Shown here: positions 25,701 to 37,100 of the stretch, one piece after another
Layout: each line of letters opens with the position of its first letter
Position numbering within the stretch: position 1 is the stretch's first letter
Made by a program: the position numbers and the translations under genes
Assembly: GCF_000224145.3 (NCBI RefSeq)
Contig: NC_020170.2
Coordinates: forward strand, 4,480,646 to 4,544,645
Direction: 5' to 3'
DNA from: Ciona intestinalis
Lineage: Eukaryota; Chordata; Ascidiacea; Phlebobranchia; Cionidae
DNA length: 64,000 nt
Notes under the pieces: model-generated
Seen by the model: the letters and a program-made list of their open reading frames with translations, nothing else
Told to the model about the DNA's origin: nothing
Databases searched by the model: none

Positions 25701-28700
25701 ATGGTTAAAAGAGTTTGTGTTGTAGGTGCTGGTCCATCTGGGCTAGTCTCAATTAAATCGTGTCTTGAAAATGGCTTACAACCAGTTTGTTATGAGATGA
25801 CCAGTAATATAGGTACGTATTTGTAATGCAACTGTGTCTAACCATGAGATTCGCAGTATTTTAAACTCAGCTGTATACAAACTTTTGCTTGGCCAAATCG
25901 CTTAGACATAACATATTATAAAGTACGTATGTCTAATTGCCAGATTTACAGTATTTTGTAGTCACTCGTATAATCGTATACAATGTTGTGGTTAGCCAAA
26001 TCGCTTAGAAATAACATATGGTTATTCTGGGGAAGTAATATTTATTTCTTAGTAAACGCGTTTGTAACAGTAGCATTAGTAACATATACAGTAGCATGGT
26101 ACAGGATTTTATTTTTTTACTATCCCATTTGGTAGGAAACAAAGAATATTTAAATAATTCTAAAACCGTAGCCTTGCGACCTAAAAGAGTGAGGTAGTTG
26201 TTTAAAACACGACCAGGAAATATTGCATTTAAGACTTAGGTGCTAACGCTATTCCATCATACACTGATGTACTATATTCAACTTTGTATATAGGTGGGTT
26301 ATGGAACAACGATGAACGCGTCGAAAAGGGTCTATGTCCCAAGGCATACAAACGATTAACTACAAACATTTGCAAAGAAGTTTCTGCATACACTGATTTC
26401 CCCATGCCCAAGGTAACAGTTTAATGCGTGAATGAATAATTGTAACTTGTTTTTGTTCACGCGGTGGGGCAACGATTGTCGTTATGGGTGGTATGTTTCA
26501 TGCACTTTGTGTCTGTTTACCACATATGTAGTAGTGCCTGTTTACTACATATGTAATAGGGTGGGGACGAGGCCCTTTAGCACATAATATCAAAATATCC
26601 TGATCGTGTTTTAAACTATTAACATCGGTCTATAGGAGTCGTAAGGATACGGTTTTATAATTCTTTGAATGTTCTTTGTTTACTGCTAAATAGGTTGCGA
26701 AAATTGAATCAAAATGTGTCCCATCCCGCCACCTTACTATATGTCACTTGATTAAATCTTACGATATATAGCACTTAGTGCAAATAATAATTATGGAGTT
26801 GTATATTTGTGCAGAACTGGCCGCCTTTCTTTAACTGGAAGCAATACCTCGAATACTTTCATTCGTACACCTCGCATTTTAAGCTACGTGAATACATTCA
26901 GTTTAACGTTAAAGTCAACTCTATTACTGAATCACCAAGTTATGATGAGACAGGTAATGTCTTTAAAATTGTTTGGGTATTTTGTAGCAGCTCTAAAACA
27001 TTGAATTTAATTCATGTGTTACAACAGCTAAAGGCAAAATAGGTGATTATTACTTGTTTTCTGAAACAAATTCCCAAATAAACGTATGTGTATGTCAGTA
27101 TGTATTTGCATTTGGATAATATGTGCTAAAAGTGTCCCATCTTGCTCCACGGCACTATATATTAACTTGCATTTTTACAATAAGGGAGCTGGATGGTCCA
27201 CATTGAGAATCTGGTCACCGGGCAAACCTCAGTTACTGAGTTTGACGCAGTAATGGTGGCCACTGGATCTCAACGAAAGCCAAACTACCCCAGTTATCCC
27301 GGAATGAACGATGTTTTTCAAGGACAAACAATTCACGCTGGACATTACGAATCGGCAGAAGATTTTAGAGGTAACATGTTTATTTCTGATTGAATTTGAT
27401 TGGCGTTGATTTACTGTAAGATTTTTTTATTCCGCTGTGTTATTGAACTAACATAATTACAACGTCTACACGCAAAGAACAGTCGTTGTTGAACAATTAG
27501 AGCCTAACATTTTCGAGTTAAATTTAAAAATAGTAAACCTACCATTACAGGGATGCACATTACAGAATTTCGAATCCGTGAGATTCGAATCCTATTTTGT
27601 TTAATAACGTAATTACACGTCATCTCATATACTATATTAACAATTTTTGAAACTTATTAATTTTGAAAAAAAATATTTTTGTGTTTGTGGGACTTTCAAG
27701 AGTAAACGTTTCGTAACGTCTTTTCATAACCTGCTATACGTTTCATGACGCAAAAACTACCCAATAGTACAATTTTTGATCATTTTACAGCTCATGTTCC
27801 AACAAGGCGGGTATGAAAGAGTCAATAAACTGACTTATGTGGGTAAAATTATTTTTTCCTATATATATAAAAAGATTCGAAATTCTAGATTCGGAATTCT
27901 AGATTCGAAATAAAGTATTCTAGGATATCCTAGAATACCTAATTATTCTGTAATGTGCATCCCTACCTACCAACACCGTAGCAAAGTGTTTAGCGCGCCC
28001 AGAGGTATAGTAAATTCAAGTCTCTTTATATAGCTCTGGGCTGAAGCAACCAAGAGGTAATGAATTCAAGTCTCGTCGCTGCTACCATTGTGTTCGTATA
28101 TGTGTCCTTGGACAAACATTTGGCGGCAATTGCTTCAGTCCAGAGCTGTATAAAACACCCATGTTATAACGACTGTCGTTTTTTGGCCACTCAGGCAAGT
28201 AACAATCATTATATACATTACCCGAAAAATAATCAACTGTTTTACAACAGCGACGAATCATTACAATTTTAAATATCTTGTAGGAAAATCTGTCGTGGTC
28301 GTAGGGGGTGGCCCTTCTGGGTGTGACTTGGCTGTAGATTGCTCGACTTTTAGTGAAAATGTGTTTCTCAGCTCACGCTCTGGCTTTTACATTATACCAC
28401 GGGTTTTAACTGTAAGTCATATGAGATGGCGTACAACCTTTATAGAGGTTTTCATATGCATGGGTTTACCATTTTATATGGTTCGTATTTGTTTTTAGGT
28501 AAAGAGACTATAAGTCTGTCGTTTTTTACTTAAAAACTTTTATTTTATAGCAGATATATAGTTCACGTAAACCATAGACAACAGTTTCCATAGCGTCTAC
28601 CTACAAACCTTATAAGCCATGTATAATAAAGTGTATGAAACAAAACGCACGTGTTATAACGACTGTCGTTTTTCGGTCATACCATAGGATAAAGCAAGTT

Positions 28701-30818
28701 ACATTCATTCATTTATTCATTCATTCAATCCATACATTTAATGCATACCAAGTCCGGTGGAACGGGACGTCATGGGATCTCAAATTTAAGCTAGAGTCGG
28801 TGTATTATCTAGTTCTCTCATGAATAGATGTTTCAAAGTTTAGAATTCTTCTTCATTTTTTCGCAGGGTGGGCTACCCCTGCTGATGTCTTCACTCACCT
28901 CAAGGTTCCAAATGATGATACAACGTTGGATGCCGTCATGGCTTGTTGGAAAAATGTTTCTAAACATGATCGAAGAAAGAATTAATCATACTGAACTTGG
29001 GGTCAAACCAAAGTATATTATATGTTTTTTTTTGTTACACAATAGTATAGGGTGGGGAAGACGGGACACCTTTAGCACACAACGTCCAAATATTTTGAAT
29101 AAGTTTCAAACAACTCACAAAGGTCTATGGGAATCGTGAGGATACGGTTTTATAATACTTAACGGCGATTTTTCCAACCCAGTTGTCACTAATGGGTCGT
29201 CCAAATTGTCAATCATTTTATACAGAACAGCTTGCTAAACTTAATGAACATTTATTACAGACACAACGTAGAAAGTCTCCTACGTCGCATTACAATAACT
29301 GACGAGCTACCTCTGCTGATATACTCGGGACGAGTAAAGACCAGACCTGATATAGAAAAGTTTGGGAAAAACTCCGTTACTTTTGTTGATGGTAGAACGT
29401 CTAAAGCGGACGTCGTTGTCTTAGGAACAGGCTACCGACCGAGTTACGATTTCCTCTCGCCACGTATCATACCAGGTAAATCAGTTTGGTAAAAACGTAA
29501 TCGTTTTATTTATTTTCAACGTCATTTTTTCTCTTTTGTTTTGCAAACATATTAGTTCACAAAATGTTTGTACTTTTCTTATAAACCCCTTCTATTCGCT
29601 GTTTTAATTAGGTTGGTCTTCGTTACTGCATAAGCAAAGCTAAATAAATTTGATATAGGTTATGTAAACGCTTTGCCTATATATGTTTTATAACATGTAT
29701 TTTGTTTGGCACTGCATAACAATACCTTTTACTATCGTTAGGTCAAACCATTTTAATAATACACAAGACTTATTTTTGCATCTCAGAAAAACTTGAAGAC
29801 GTGAGGTTATATGAGTGGATTTTTCCGTTTAATCTCAAACACCCATCCACGTTAAGTTTTATTGGATTAGTCTTAGAAGATACGGGCGCTGCTAACTCTT
29901 CTGCTGACTTACAGGTTGTAAAATTATAGACCATGTGTTAACATTGAAATATTTTCGTTATATAGGTTGGGGTAAGATGCATGGTCCTTTTGATTTATCG
30001 TCTTATTTGAAAGAAAACAAAGTATATATACAGAACTATTTACCCGTATCCCCACGACTCTAAAAGAACGTTGTTGATTGCTGAATACTCGAATAGGAAA
30101 TATAAAGCAGTATTTGTTAATAGAGCGCTTTTTAACCCAGAGTCCTAAAGCTACCAAGGGCTCTTATTGGCACTGCTCTGTTCAATGTTTTCTAAAACTA
30201 TTATTCAACGTAAATCTGTAATTTTTACTTCCAGAGTCGCTTTGTGGCTAAGGTACTTTCTGGTAAGATGAAGTTAGACTCGGTAGATCAAATGAAAAGA
30301 GATTGGAACAACGAACGTCAAGCAATGCTTAGTGCTACTGGTGGTATATTTGTGCCTCGGGTTAGTATTATATATGTTAGTTATAAACTACAACATTTTA
30401 AATTATTTTACCGTTTTTGCTTAATTGGTCTATTACCTTGTCACCCATACATTACAAAAATGATAAGCCGAAAAATAATTACATATAAAATGTAAAGGGC
30501 CTGAGGTTTATGAAACAGCACACCATTATTATATATAACAATTGTCGATTGTCGTTTCCCGCGTGGATAAATAAGTTTTATTTCATTCATTTATTATAGG
30601 GACCTCTCAACGTTTACCAGGAGCAGTTAGCACGAAAGATGGGGGTGTTGCCTTCATTCCTCCGCCTAATTTTCACCGATCCTCGGCTGGCGTTCAATTT
30701 TTACTTCGGTCCCATTCTACCTTATCATTACAGGATTGTAGGCGACAATTCTAAACCAGAATGTCGGGAATATGCACTGAATGCAGTAAGCAACATCTGG
30801 AACGGTTTAAGACAGTAA
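25701..30818 (+). CDS. FMO: Flavin-containing monooxygenase, copy C
   Basis: Exons: 25701-25812, 26294-26412, 26815-26953, 27185-27370, 28284-28411, 28867-29012, 29261-29475, 29787-29914, 30235-30360, 30600-30818; 505 residues. FAD motif VVGAGPSGL, then GGLW, a variant FMO signature [16 protein letters not shown] motif GGGPSGCD, and LGTGY in place of ATGY. The exon-4 acceptor is weak (caataag). The C-terminus (SNIWNGLRQ) lacks a hydrophobic anchor. It is the most diverged of the three copies and the only one on the plus strand. The exon starting at 30600 is nearly identical at protein level to the last exon of copies A and B ([19 protein letters not shown]). Introns hold MITEs, SINE pieces and a hAT-like element. 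Confidence 0.95.
26098..26275 (-). repeat. Diverged MITE copy (reverse), FMO-C intron 1
   Basis: Contains 'tcccatttggtaggaaacaa', 'ttctaaaaccgtagccttgc' and 'aaaacacgaccaggaaatat', the reverse order of the family. Terminal repeats are worn. Confidence 0.55.
26558..26748 (+). repeat. MITE copy, FMO-C intron 2
   Basis: Good forward copy: 'tagggtggggacgaggccct' through 'aaatgtgtcccatcccgcca'. It is preceded by a SINE tail remnant at about 26460-26530. Confidence 0.65.
27546..27965. mobile_element. hAT-like non-autonomous DNA element (MITE)
   Basis: About 420 bp in FMO-C intron 4. The left end (TACAGGGATGCACATTACAG) and the reverse complement of the right end (TAGGGATGCACATTACAGAA) match over about 20 bases. 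Flanks are CCTACCAT (27538-27545) and CCTACCAA (27966-27973), an 8-bp direct repeat with one mismatch. An 8-bp duplication and a TAGGGATGC-type terminus are typical of hAT elements. The interior has no open frame of note and near its right end repeats 'gattcgaaattctagattcg' motifs that can fold. Confidence 0.75.
27974..28205 (+). repeat. SINE copy, FMO-C intron 4
   Basis: Directly follows the hAT-like element: 'accgtagcaaagtgtttagc' head remnant, 'tgctaccattgtgttc' body, and 'ttataacgactgtcgttttt' tail. The part at 28000-28070 looks duplicated ('agaggtatagtaaattcaag', then 'agaggtaatgaattcaag'). Confidence 0.65.
28610..28720 (+). repeat. SINE tail fragment, FMO-C intron 5
   Basis: Contains 'gtgtatgaaacaaaacgcac' and 'ttataacgactgtcgttttt', then 'aagttacattcattcattta', the usual tail order. 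Confidence 0.6.
29045..29160 (+). repeat. Partial MITE copy, FMO-C intron 6
   Basis: Left half only: 'tatagggtggggaagacggg', 'cacctttagcacacaacgtc', 'gaggatacggttttataata'. It breaks into a piece of SINE body at 29160-29215. Confidence 0.6.
29962..30130 (-). repeat. Diverged MITE copy (reverse), FMO-C intron 8
   Basis: Starts 'tataggttggggtaagatgc' and contains 'gaaagaaaacaaagtatata' and 'agaacgttgttgattgctga'. The right end is lost. Confidence 0.45.
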
Positions 30819-30832
30819 CAAAACCGACCTCA

Positions 30833-30838
30833 AATAAA
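30833..30838 (+). terminator. Polyadenylation signal of FMO-C
   Basis: AATAAA 14 bases after the FMO-C stop, implying a very short 3' UTR. Confidence 0.6.
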
Positions 30839-31191
30839 TAGTAAAATCATAAAAATCGACTTTTGAACGGTATGCCATTCATTCGACTTGTTATTGTGAC
30901 GAAAAGTTTACAAGCACGTTTTTAAAAAAAGCGGGATTGTGACGTCACAGATCCGCTTGGACAAAATTGCGCGCTGATTTAGATTACAACACGTGCTTGT
31001 ACTGTTTAGAGTAGTTTTACCTCACAACTGTATAGTTTGGCAGTGTTTTCAGTTAGAACCGGTCGCTGCACATTATGCATTAGATTAGACACACTAGAAG
31101 TTTGATTTACGATTTATTGGCAAAATAGCTGGACTGAATTGCACTTGAATAGAAAAGAAAATAAAGAAACATATTTAAAACAAGGTTTCTG
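30839..31191. other. Intergenic between convergent FMO-C and SH3BP4-like genes
   Basis: No gene is seen. TTTATT at 31113-31118 gives AATAAA on the minus strand, 74 bases past the stop of the SH3BP4-like gene, and is its likely poly(A) signal. Confidence 0.5.
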
Positions 31192-34100
31192 CTATAACCG
31201 CGTGTCATAATTGCGGAGACTATCAACAGCTAGCACAAGTATAACGCAACTGGTTAAATACGGCCAATTTCTGTTAGGTGAGTCTTTTAAAGTTTCAGTA
31301 GCTTGAAATAAAGTGAGCAGAGCTGCTCTGTGGTCGTCGCCGAATCTGTCATGCCAACGACTGAGAAAACTCAACGCAGGTTTCCAAGTCGCTTGCTGCA
31401 AAACAAGTCATTTAACATCTATACAGCACATTTATTAATAATGTTAGAAATATTAAATAATAAAACATCTGGAGCAATTTGCGTATAATAAAGGTAGCCT
31501 ATGATTTTGATTGCAGAATATAGTCGTTATAACACGGGTTAAGACTTTGGTTATGTAATATAAAGGAACTAAATAGGAACCTACCTGTTTAATAGTGATG
31601 CCGTTAGCTTCATGTGAACTAATTTCCCTGGATTCGCTGAACAATACAACGTCTTCATCCTGCAAGTCACCGACTAATAATGCCGCTAGCTCTTGCCATC
31701 TTGGTGACATTTCAACTGCACAAGACAGAACGCAGAACCGAGTCACAAGTTCCACAGCCAAGTCGTAATGCTCCATGTACAAAAGAGCTCGAACCAATTC
31801 CTGATTAAAGCTTCGTTTCTTTGGACATTTATCACAGTATTTCTGCAAAGGTAAGTTTGTCAGTTTTCTGTTTGATTATAGTTTAAAACTTTGTATAAAA
31901 ATAGCTACATACCCTGAATTTTCCGAGGTAGAACAGCGCATTTGAATGTCTTACGGGTGAAACCCGCTTGTTCTGTATTTCGTTCAACGCATAGCGCTCG
32001 CCGAACCGCAGTAGTGTTGCTAGGGACAACCAGTCAGTCACGTGACGTGCTAACTTATCCACCAAGACAGAATATGTTGCCGTGAGATGAGGTACTAGAA
32101 AAGTAATGTTATACTTTAAAAAATCATGGTTCTCTTTAGGTTATATGCCCAAGGTGTTACCTTTAATTGGTGCTTTAGCCTGTTACTTTGTATAGCCTAC
32201 TCAGATTATGCACTTTGGGTATCACAATTGATTTCAAAACATACATGCATACCCATGTTAGGCGCTTATAGCTGTATAAATTTGTTTTGGGCAGTATGTA
32301 GTTACACCACCAGTTGAATTATTACTCACTTCTAGTTTATTGTTGGTTACAGCGATGACTAATTCGCGGTCATATGTGGTATATATACATGACTCATAGT
32401 AACACGCTAAAAAGCAACCCTGTTTTGCATAAACTAGTTTATACTTCTACGTGTATATTTACACCAGCAAAAAGACAAGAACTTAATATTACAGAAACCA
32501 TTTTGACTGCTGAGTGCTGTACTTCTTTAATTAAAACCGAAATCGTTTCGTAACTTACTTGGTTCAATGATTGCTTCAATTATATTTCCACACGTTACTC
32601 TAACTTCTGGCCAGTGGCAGTAGTCGTCAAATTCCAACATAGTAGCGTTACTTTTCTGAAGTAAACCTGATCAAATTTTTGGTTATTTAATACGTGAAAA
32701 ACTGTTGAAAGCATACAGCCCAACTAAACCAAGCCTTTGCTTATTATTTATTTCATCGCCCAATTCGATAGCCAACGTTGCATATATCATAAACTTTCCG
32801 TATCACAATACCCGCTGCACAATTTATACACAATTCACCTTCTTTGTTGTGTATGACTGTGGAGCGGGCACAGGGGCCCTGGTAAATTTGAATACAGAGA
32901 TAAAAGAACCACTTACCGACTTTGTGGCATGAGTAAGCCACCCACCAGTCCTTGTAATGAACGCTACCGTGACTCCAAATAGCTTGGGAACTCAAAACTG
33001 GCATGTAGTCTCCAATACTGTACTGTAATATGTGCGATGGTACGGTTGGGTGCCTGTGTCAAGGACATGCATGTATTAGTATAGTGCTGTGGGTTAGAGG
33101 GGTGCCGTTAGCACCTAAACCCATATTTTCTGATTGTGTTTTAACAATCAACAACATTCCTTGATCGACGAGCTATACGGTAATATGGTTTTGAATTTTT
33201 TTTTGCTGCCAAATAGAACGAGAACAGGGCATGTAAAGATACCCCTATATATCAATTACTACTGTAGTACAATGGGACTGTATTTGGTGAACATAATCTT
33301 ACCTTTTTCGGTACCTGGACCGCAAAGCAACCGCTAGTTTGACTCCACAGACCGTTCTGTCACTTCCGGGAATATGGGCCGACCTGTTGAATAATATGTC
33401 CGCTTCCTGTAGCGCCATTGCCCATTGGTGTGTCTGTTCGACGTTAGACGAGGCCACACGTAATTCGGGTAACGTTTCCGAACGCGATATTTGCCTTGTT
33501 ATTATAGGCGATGTAATTCTCGGAGAAGCGAACTTCTTTTCGGTCGGGACCTTCATCTTGATTCGGCGGACTGTTCCGTCTTCTTCTCCGGTCAAAGTGA
33601 TAGCAAGAACTCGATCTGTTTTGCTGTTGTTTCGGGGACGAAGGGTCTCGTTTTTCACGCTTTGCAATAGCACAAATACTTTGTTCACTCTTGAATTTGT
33701 TCGCAGTTCTTTTAGGCTAATAATATCATCATCTTGATTTGTGTCCACTTTTAGCAACGAGGAATTGCTGAGTTTGAACCTTAAACGAAATCCTTGCGCT
33801 TTTCGTATTTGCATGGTGTAAGAAGCCCACAGTCTTAGCGTAAAGTCTCTGTAGATTATACATATTCTGTTAACACAGGTACTGCGCCCTACTACACCGC
33901 CTTTAATGTGGTTAAATATAAAAAACTTACGTTTCGTGCCAGACTCTTAATGTAGGTGGGCAGAAACCTGAACAAGACACCGACACGCAACAAGTACTCT
34001 TCATATAAGTCTGTTTTGGCCCGTATATTCCAATGTGATATGTTTGGCCTAGACGGTCCCATGAAAAAGGCGCCGCGGTTATTCCTTGCTCGACTTTTAC

Positions 34101-37100
34101 AACAGGAACGGCGTATATTTGACAACCTAGGGAATTGAAACGTTTTATTGGTTTTGCTCGTACACTATATAGTAGGGTGAGAGAAGACGGGACATCTTTT
34201 CACCCCATTTTCTCATCCCATTACGTATAGTAAACAAAGAACATTCAACGAATTATAAAACCGTATCCTCATGACTTCTATAGATTGTTGTTAGTTGTTT
34301 AAAACGCGATCAGGATATTTGGATATCATGTGCTAAAGGTACACTGTATTCCCCAACCTTACTTTATGTCTATCTAAAGTAGAGGTATGTAATTGTTTAC
34401 CGGTTGGGGTGTTTTTCAATGCGGATGTGTCAAGTGTGGCCTGGAGTGTGTTGCCGTAATAATAACAGCTCTCAGCTTCATGGAACGGTCCGTTGCGCAT
34501 TTCACCTTGCAAGCATGTAAACCCAACTTTGCTTGTTGGTGTTTCAGACAACTCGTACATCTAAAAATACAATAAGTTAGATTATAACTCGAATTAAAGT
34601 AGTCACAGAATGTATGGCGTTGTTAGTTACTTACATCGGATTGTGGTAGCGCTGTACTGACCCCCATTTGCAAAACTACTCCGTTTTTATGAGACTCTTT
34701 ATCAGCAAGGTTGATTCTGACGGCTGGACCAGCGACCTCATATCTTATAGGAACGTGTATAGCATGTTGATCTTCCCGCTTAGGATTTAGGACGGTCATG
34801 TGCGGTGCGTCTTCCAACGTAATAGCTATCCTCCCATCTGTTCTGTTACTCTCAGGACATTTACTATCTCGTAGTCTGGGTGTTGGGGGTGTCGCAACGC
34901 TGGTCGATTTTGAAAATCGCCGCCTCATAACGGACTTGTCTTTCATTGGATTTTTTGGGCTTCTCATACTTTCAGATTTTCTTTTATCGAAGCAGAATTT
35001 GCAGTCAGTTTGAGCTGGTTTCGTGGCGCTTATATGAAGAGATATGTCCGTGCCTGGAACTAAAACCACACCCCCTGCCGAGCCGACCTCGCTGAACACC
35101 GGGCCTTCATAGCTGTTTGCCGATTTCACGCATTTCTCAACGACTTGTTGTCGCACAGGAGATTTCGGAATAACTTTAATGGGTGGTTCGTCGCATGTTA
35201 GGTCCTCGAACGACTTGTAAAAGCTTTCGTTGATTGGCTTAGTCCTATCAGGGCTACCCGTTGTGGCCAAGGAGATAAAACTTTGACCGTTGATTGAAAT
35301 TAAGTCGAACCCATCTTTGGATGGTGTTGTAGGTGTGGTGGGTTTGCTGGTTGATCCTCGCTTACTGTAAAGTACAACTTTTAAACTTATGCTAAAGAAA
35401 TACTCATATATAATAATAGTGTGAGTGTGAAAGAGATCTTGCGTTTTATTTTTGTGTTCTCGGTCCTTTAAGAGTAAAAAACGAACGCTAAAATGTCTAC
35501 TTAACACTTATAACACATGCACCCCGCGACAGCAACATAAACATACTTTAGTGTTAATTCATTTACGGGGAGAATAAAATCTATATAGTCTTATGATAAA
35601 CGGTAATGTACTCACATATGTTTGAATATCCTTGTTGTGCTATTCAATGCTTTCTTTAGTGAGCCTCTGCTACCTGTTGAACGTTGCGAAGAAAGTGTCG
35701 CGTTTCTGGATCGCATGTCGTTTACGTTTTGCTCCGAAAACGACCTTGACAGCCTCCCTCGGTTTGACAGTATTGACGGTCGGGGACGGTGTGTGCATGA
35801 AGCCGGGTAAATGACATCGTTTTCTTCACTATAACTCGAAGAAGAGATCGAAGCGTCCGACTTAACGGAAATTGCCGAAACGTCTGAACCGTCGAACAAG
35901 GATGGAGCCGAAGAAGGAATGAAATTGTCGTCGAAACCGGACGTGGAGGTGGACGTTGATAATGCGTCTCCTGACTTAAAAAGTAAAAGGTTCGGTGGTA
36001 TTGGTTTTCTTTCTCTCCAAGACAATCTCATTTCTTCACAATGAGTTTGTTTAACTTTGTATTCGACTAATTCTTTTGCTGCAATAGCACAGTCTTCACT
36101 TTCTACGCCTGGATAAATAGGCTGTGTCATCTCTCCAAAACTCTTACACGTCGGGCTGGGAAAGGAGTGCGTCTCTTCATTCGAATACTGCCGGCAACGG
36201 TTGCTCAATTCAAACACGAGCCTCGCAGGAATAAATCCAATATTTTGACCGTCGTGGGCGTACCACCTATGAAATATATACAAATCATACACACATCCAA
36301 TGTTCTGCTATGTCGAACGCACACACAAATCAAAATACATATATTCCGATTACTAATTTCCGGTACCAGCAGCGTCGACCGCGCGTAACAACAAAGAGTT
36401 AGAATTCTACAGACAAACGTAACATCTTTATCACCTCGACTGTCGATTCGTACAGTCAGTGCCAGCCGATTCGTACAGCAAACAACATGTGTTTGATCAC
36501 CATAAGTGTCAGTCCATATAAAAGTACCTACCACTCGCCACTTTCTTGGTCAAGCAGATGAAGTCTGTCGCCCTTGGTAAACGATAAACAGGCAAAGTCG
36601 TAAGCCGTGAAGCTTTCTTTTGCGACGACCACGTTTCTGTTCTGCTTGAAAAACAACGTTTAGTTACACCTGGCTGCTTTTGGGGCTCATATGCTAAACC
36701 CAGTATTTTCTATCTACAAGCGTATTTACCTCCAATTTCTGTTGGATGCTTGTCGCTAACACAGTAAAACACGAACTACCATCCAAACAATTCGATTGGT
36801 AAAAGTTTACAACACAGGAGAGCCAGTCTAAGTCTGTGACGTCATTTGCAGCGCAGTTCGAACCGATGACGTAATGAGCTACTGTGCCATCGTTTTCTTT
36901 TACAGTCAGCATGTATGTGTCATCTGTAAATGCGGGGGAAGAAGTTTAAAAAATATATATACAATAACACTCACAAAGTATAACGATCGAAAGCTGTAGG
37001 TACTTTCATATAATGTATTTTAGCTGCACCAAACTCTATAGCACCATAGCTTTATTAATAACTGAGTACTTCAGCGTACTCCGCAGTCCAAACACGATAT

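Noticed and set aside
32559-32655. Alternative acceptor (31-base-side AG at 32656) for the SH3BP4-like exon
   Set aside because: Joining there reads a stop two codons later; the AG at 32667-32668 keeps the frame and restores VGLLQ of the second SH3.
33339-33737. 132-codon plus-strand frame
   Set aside because: Antisense to the SH3BP4-like exon 33848-33303, which aligns with the family.
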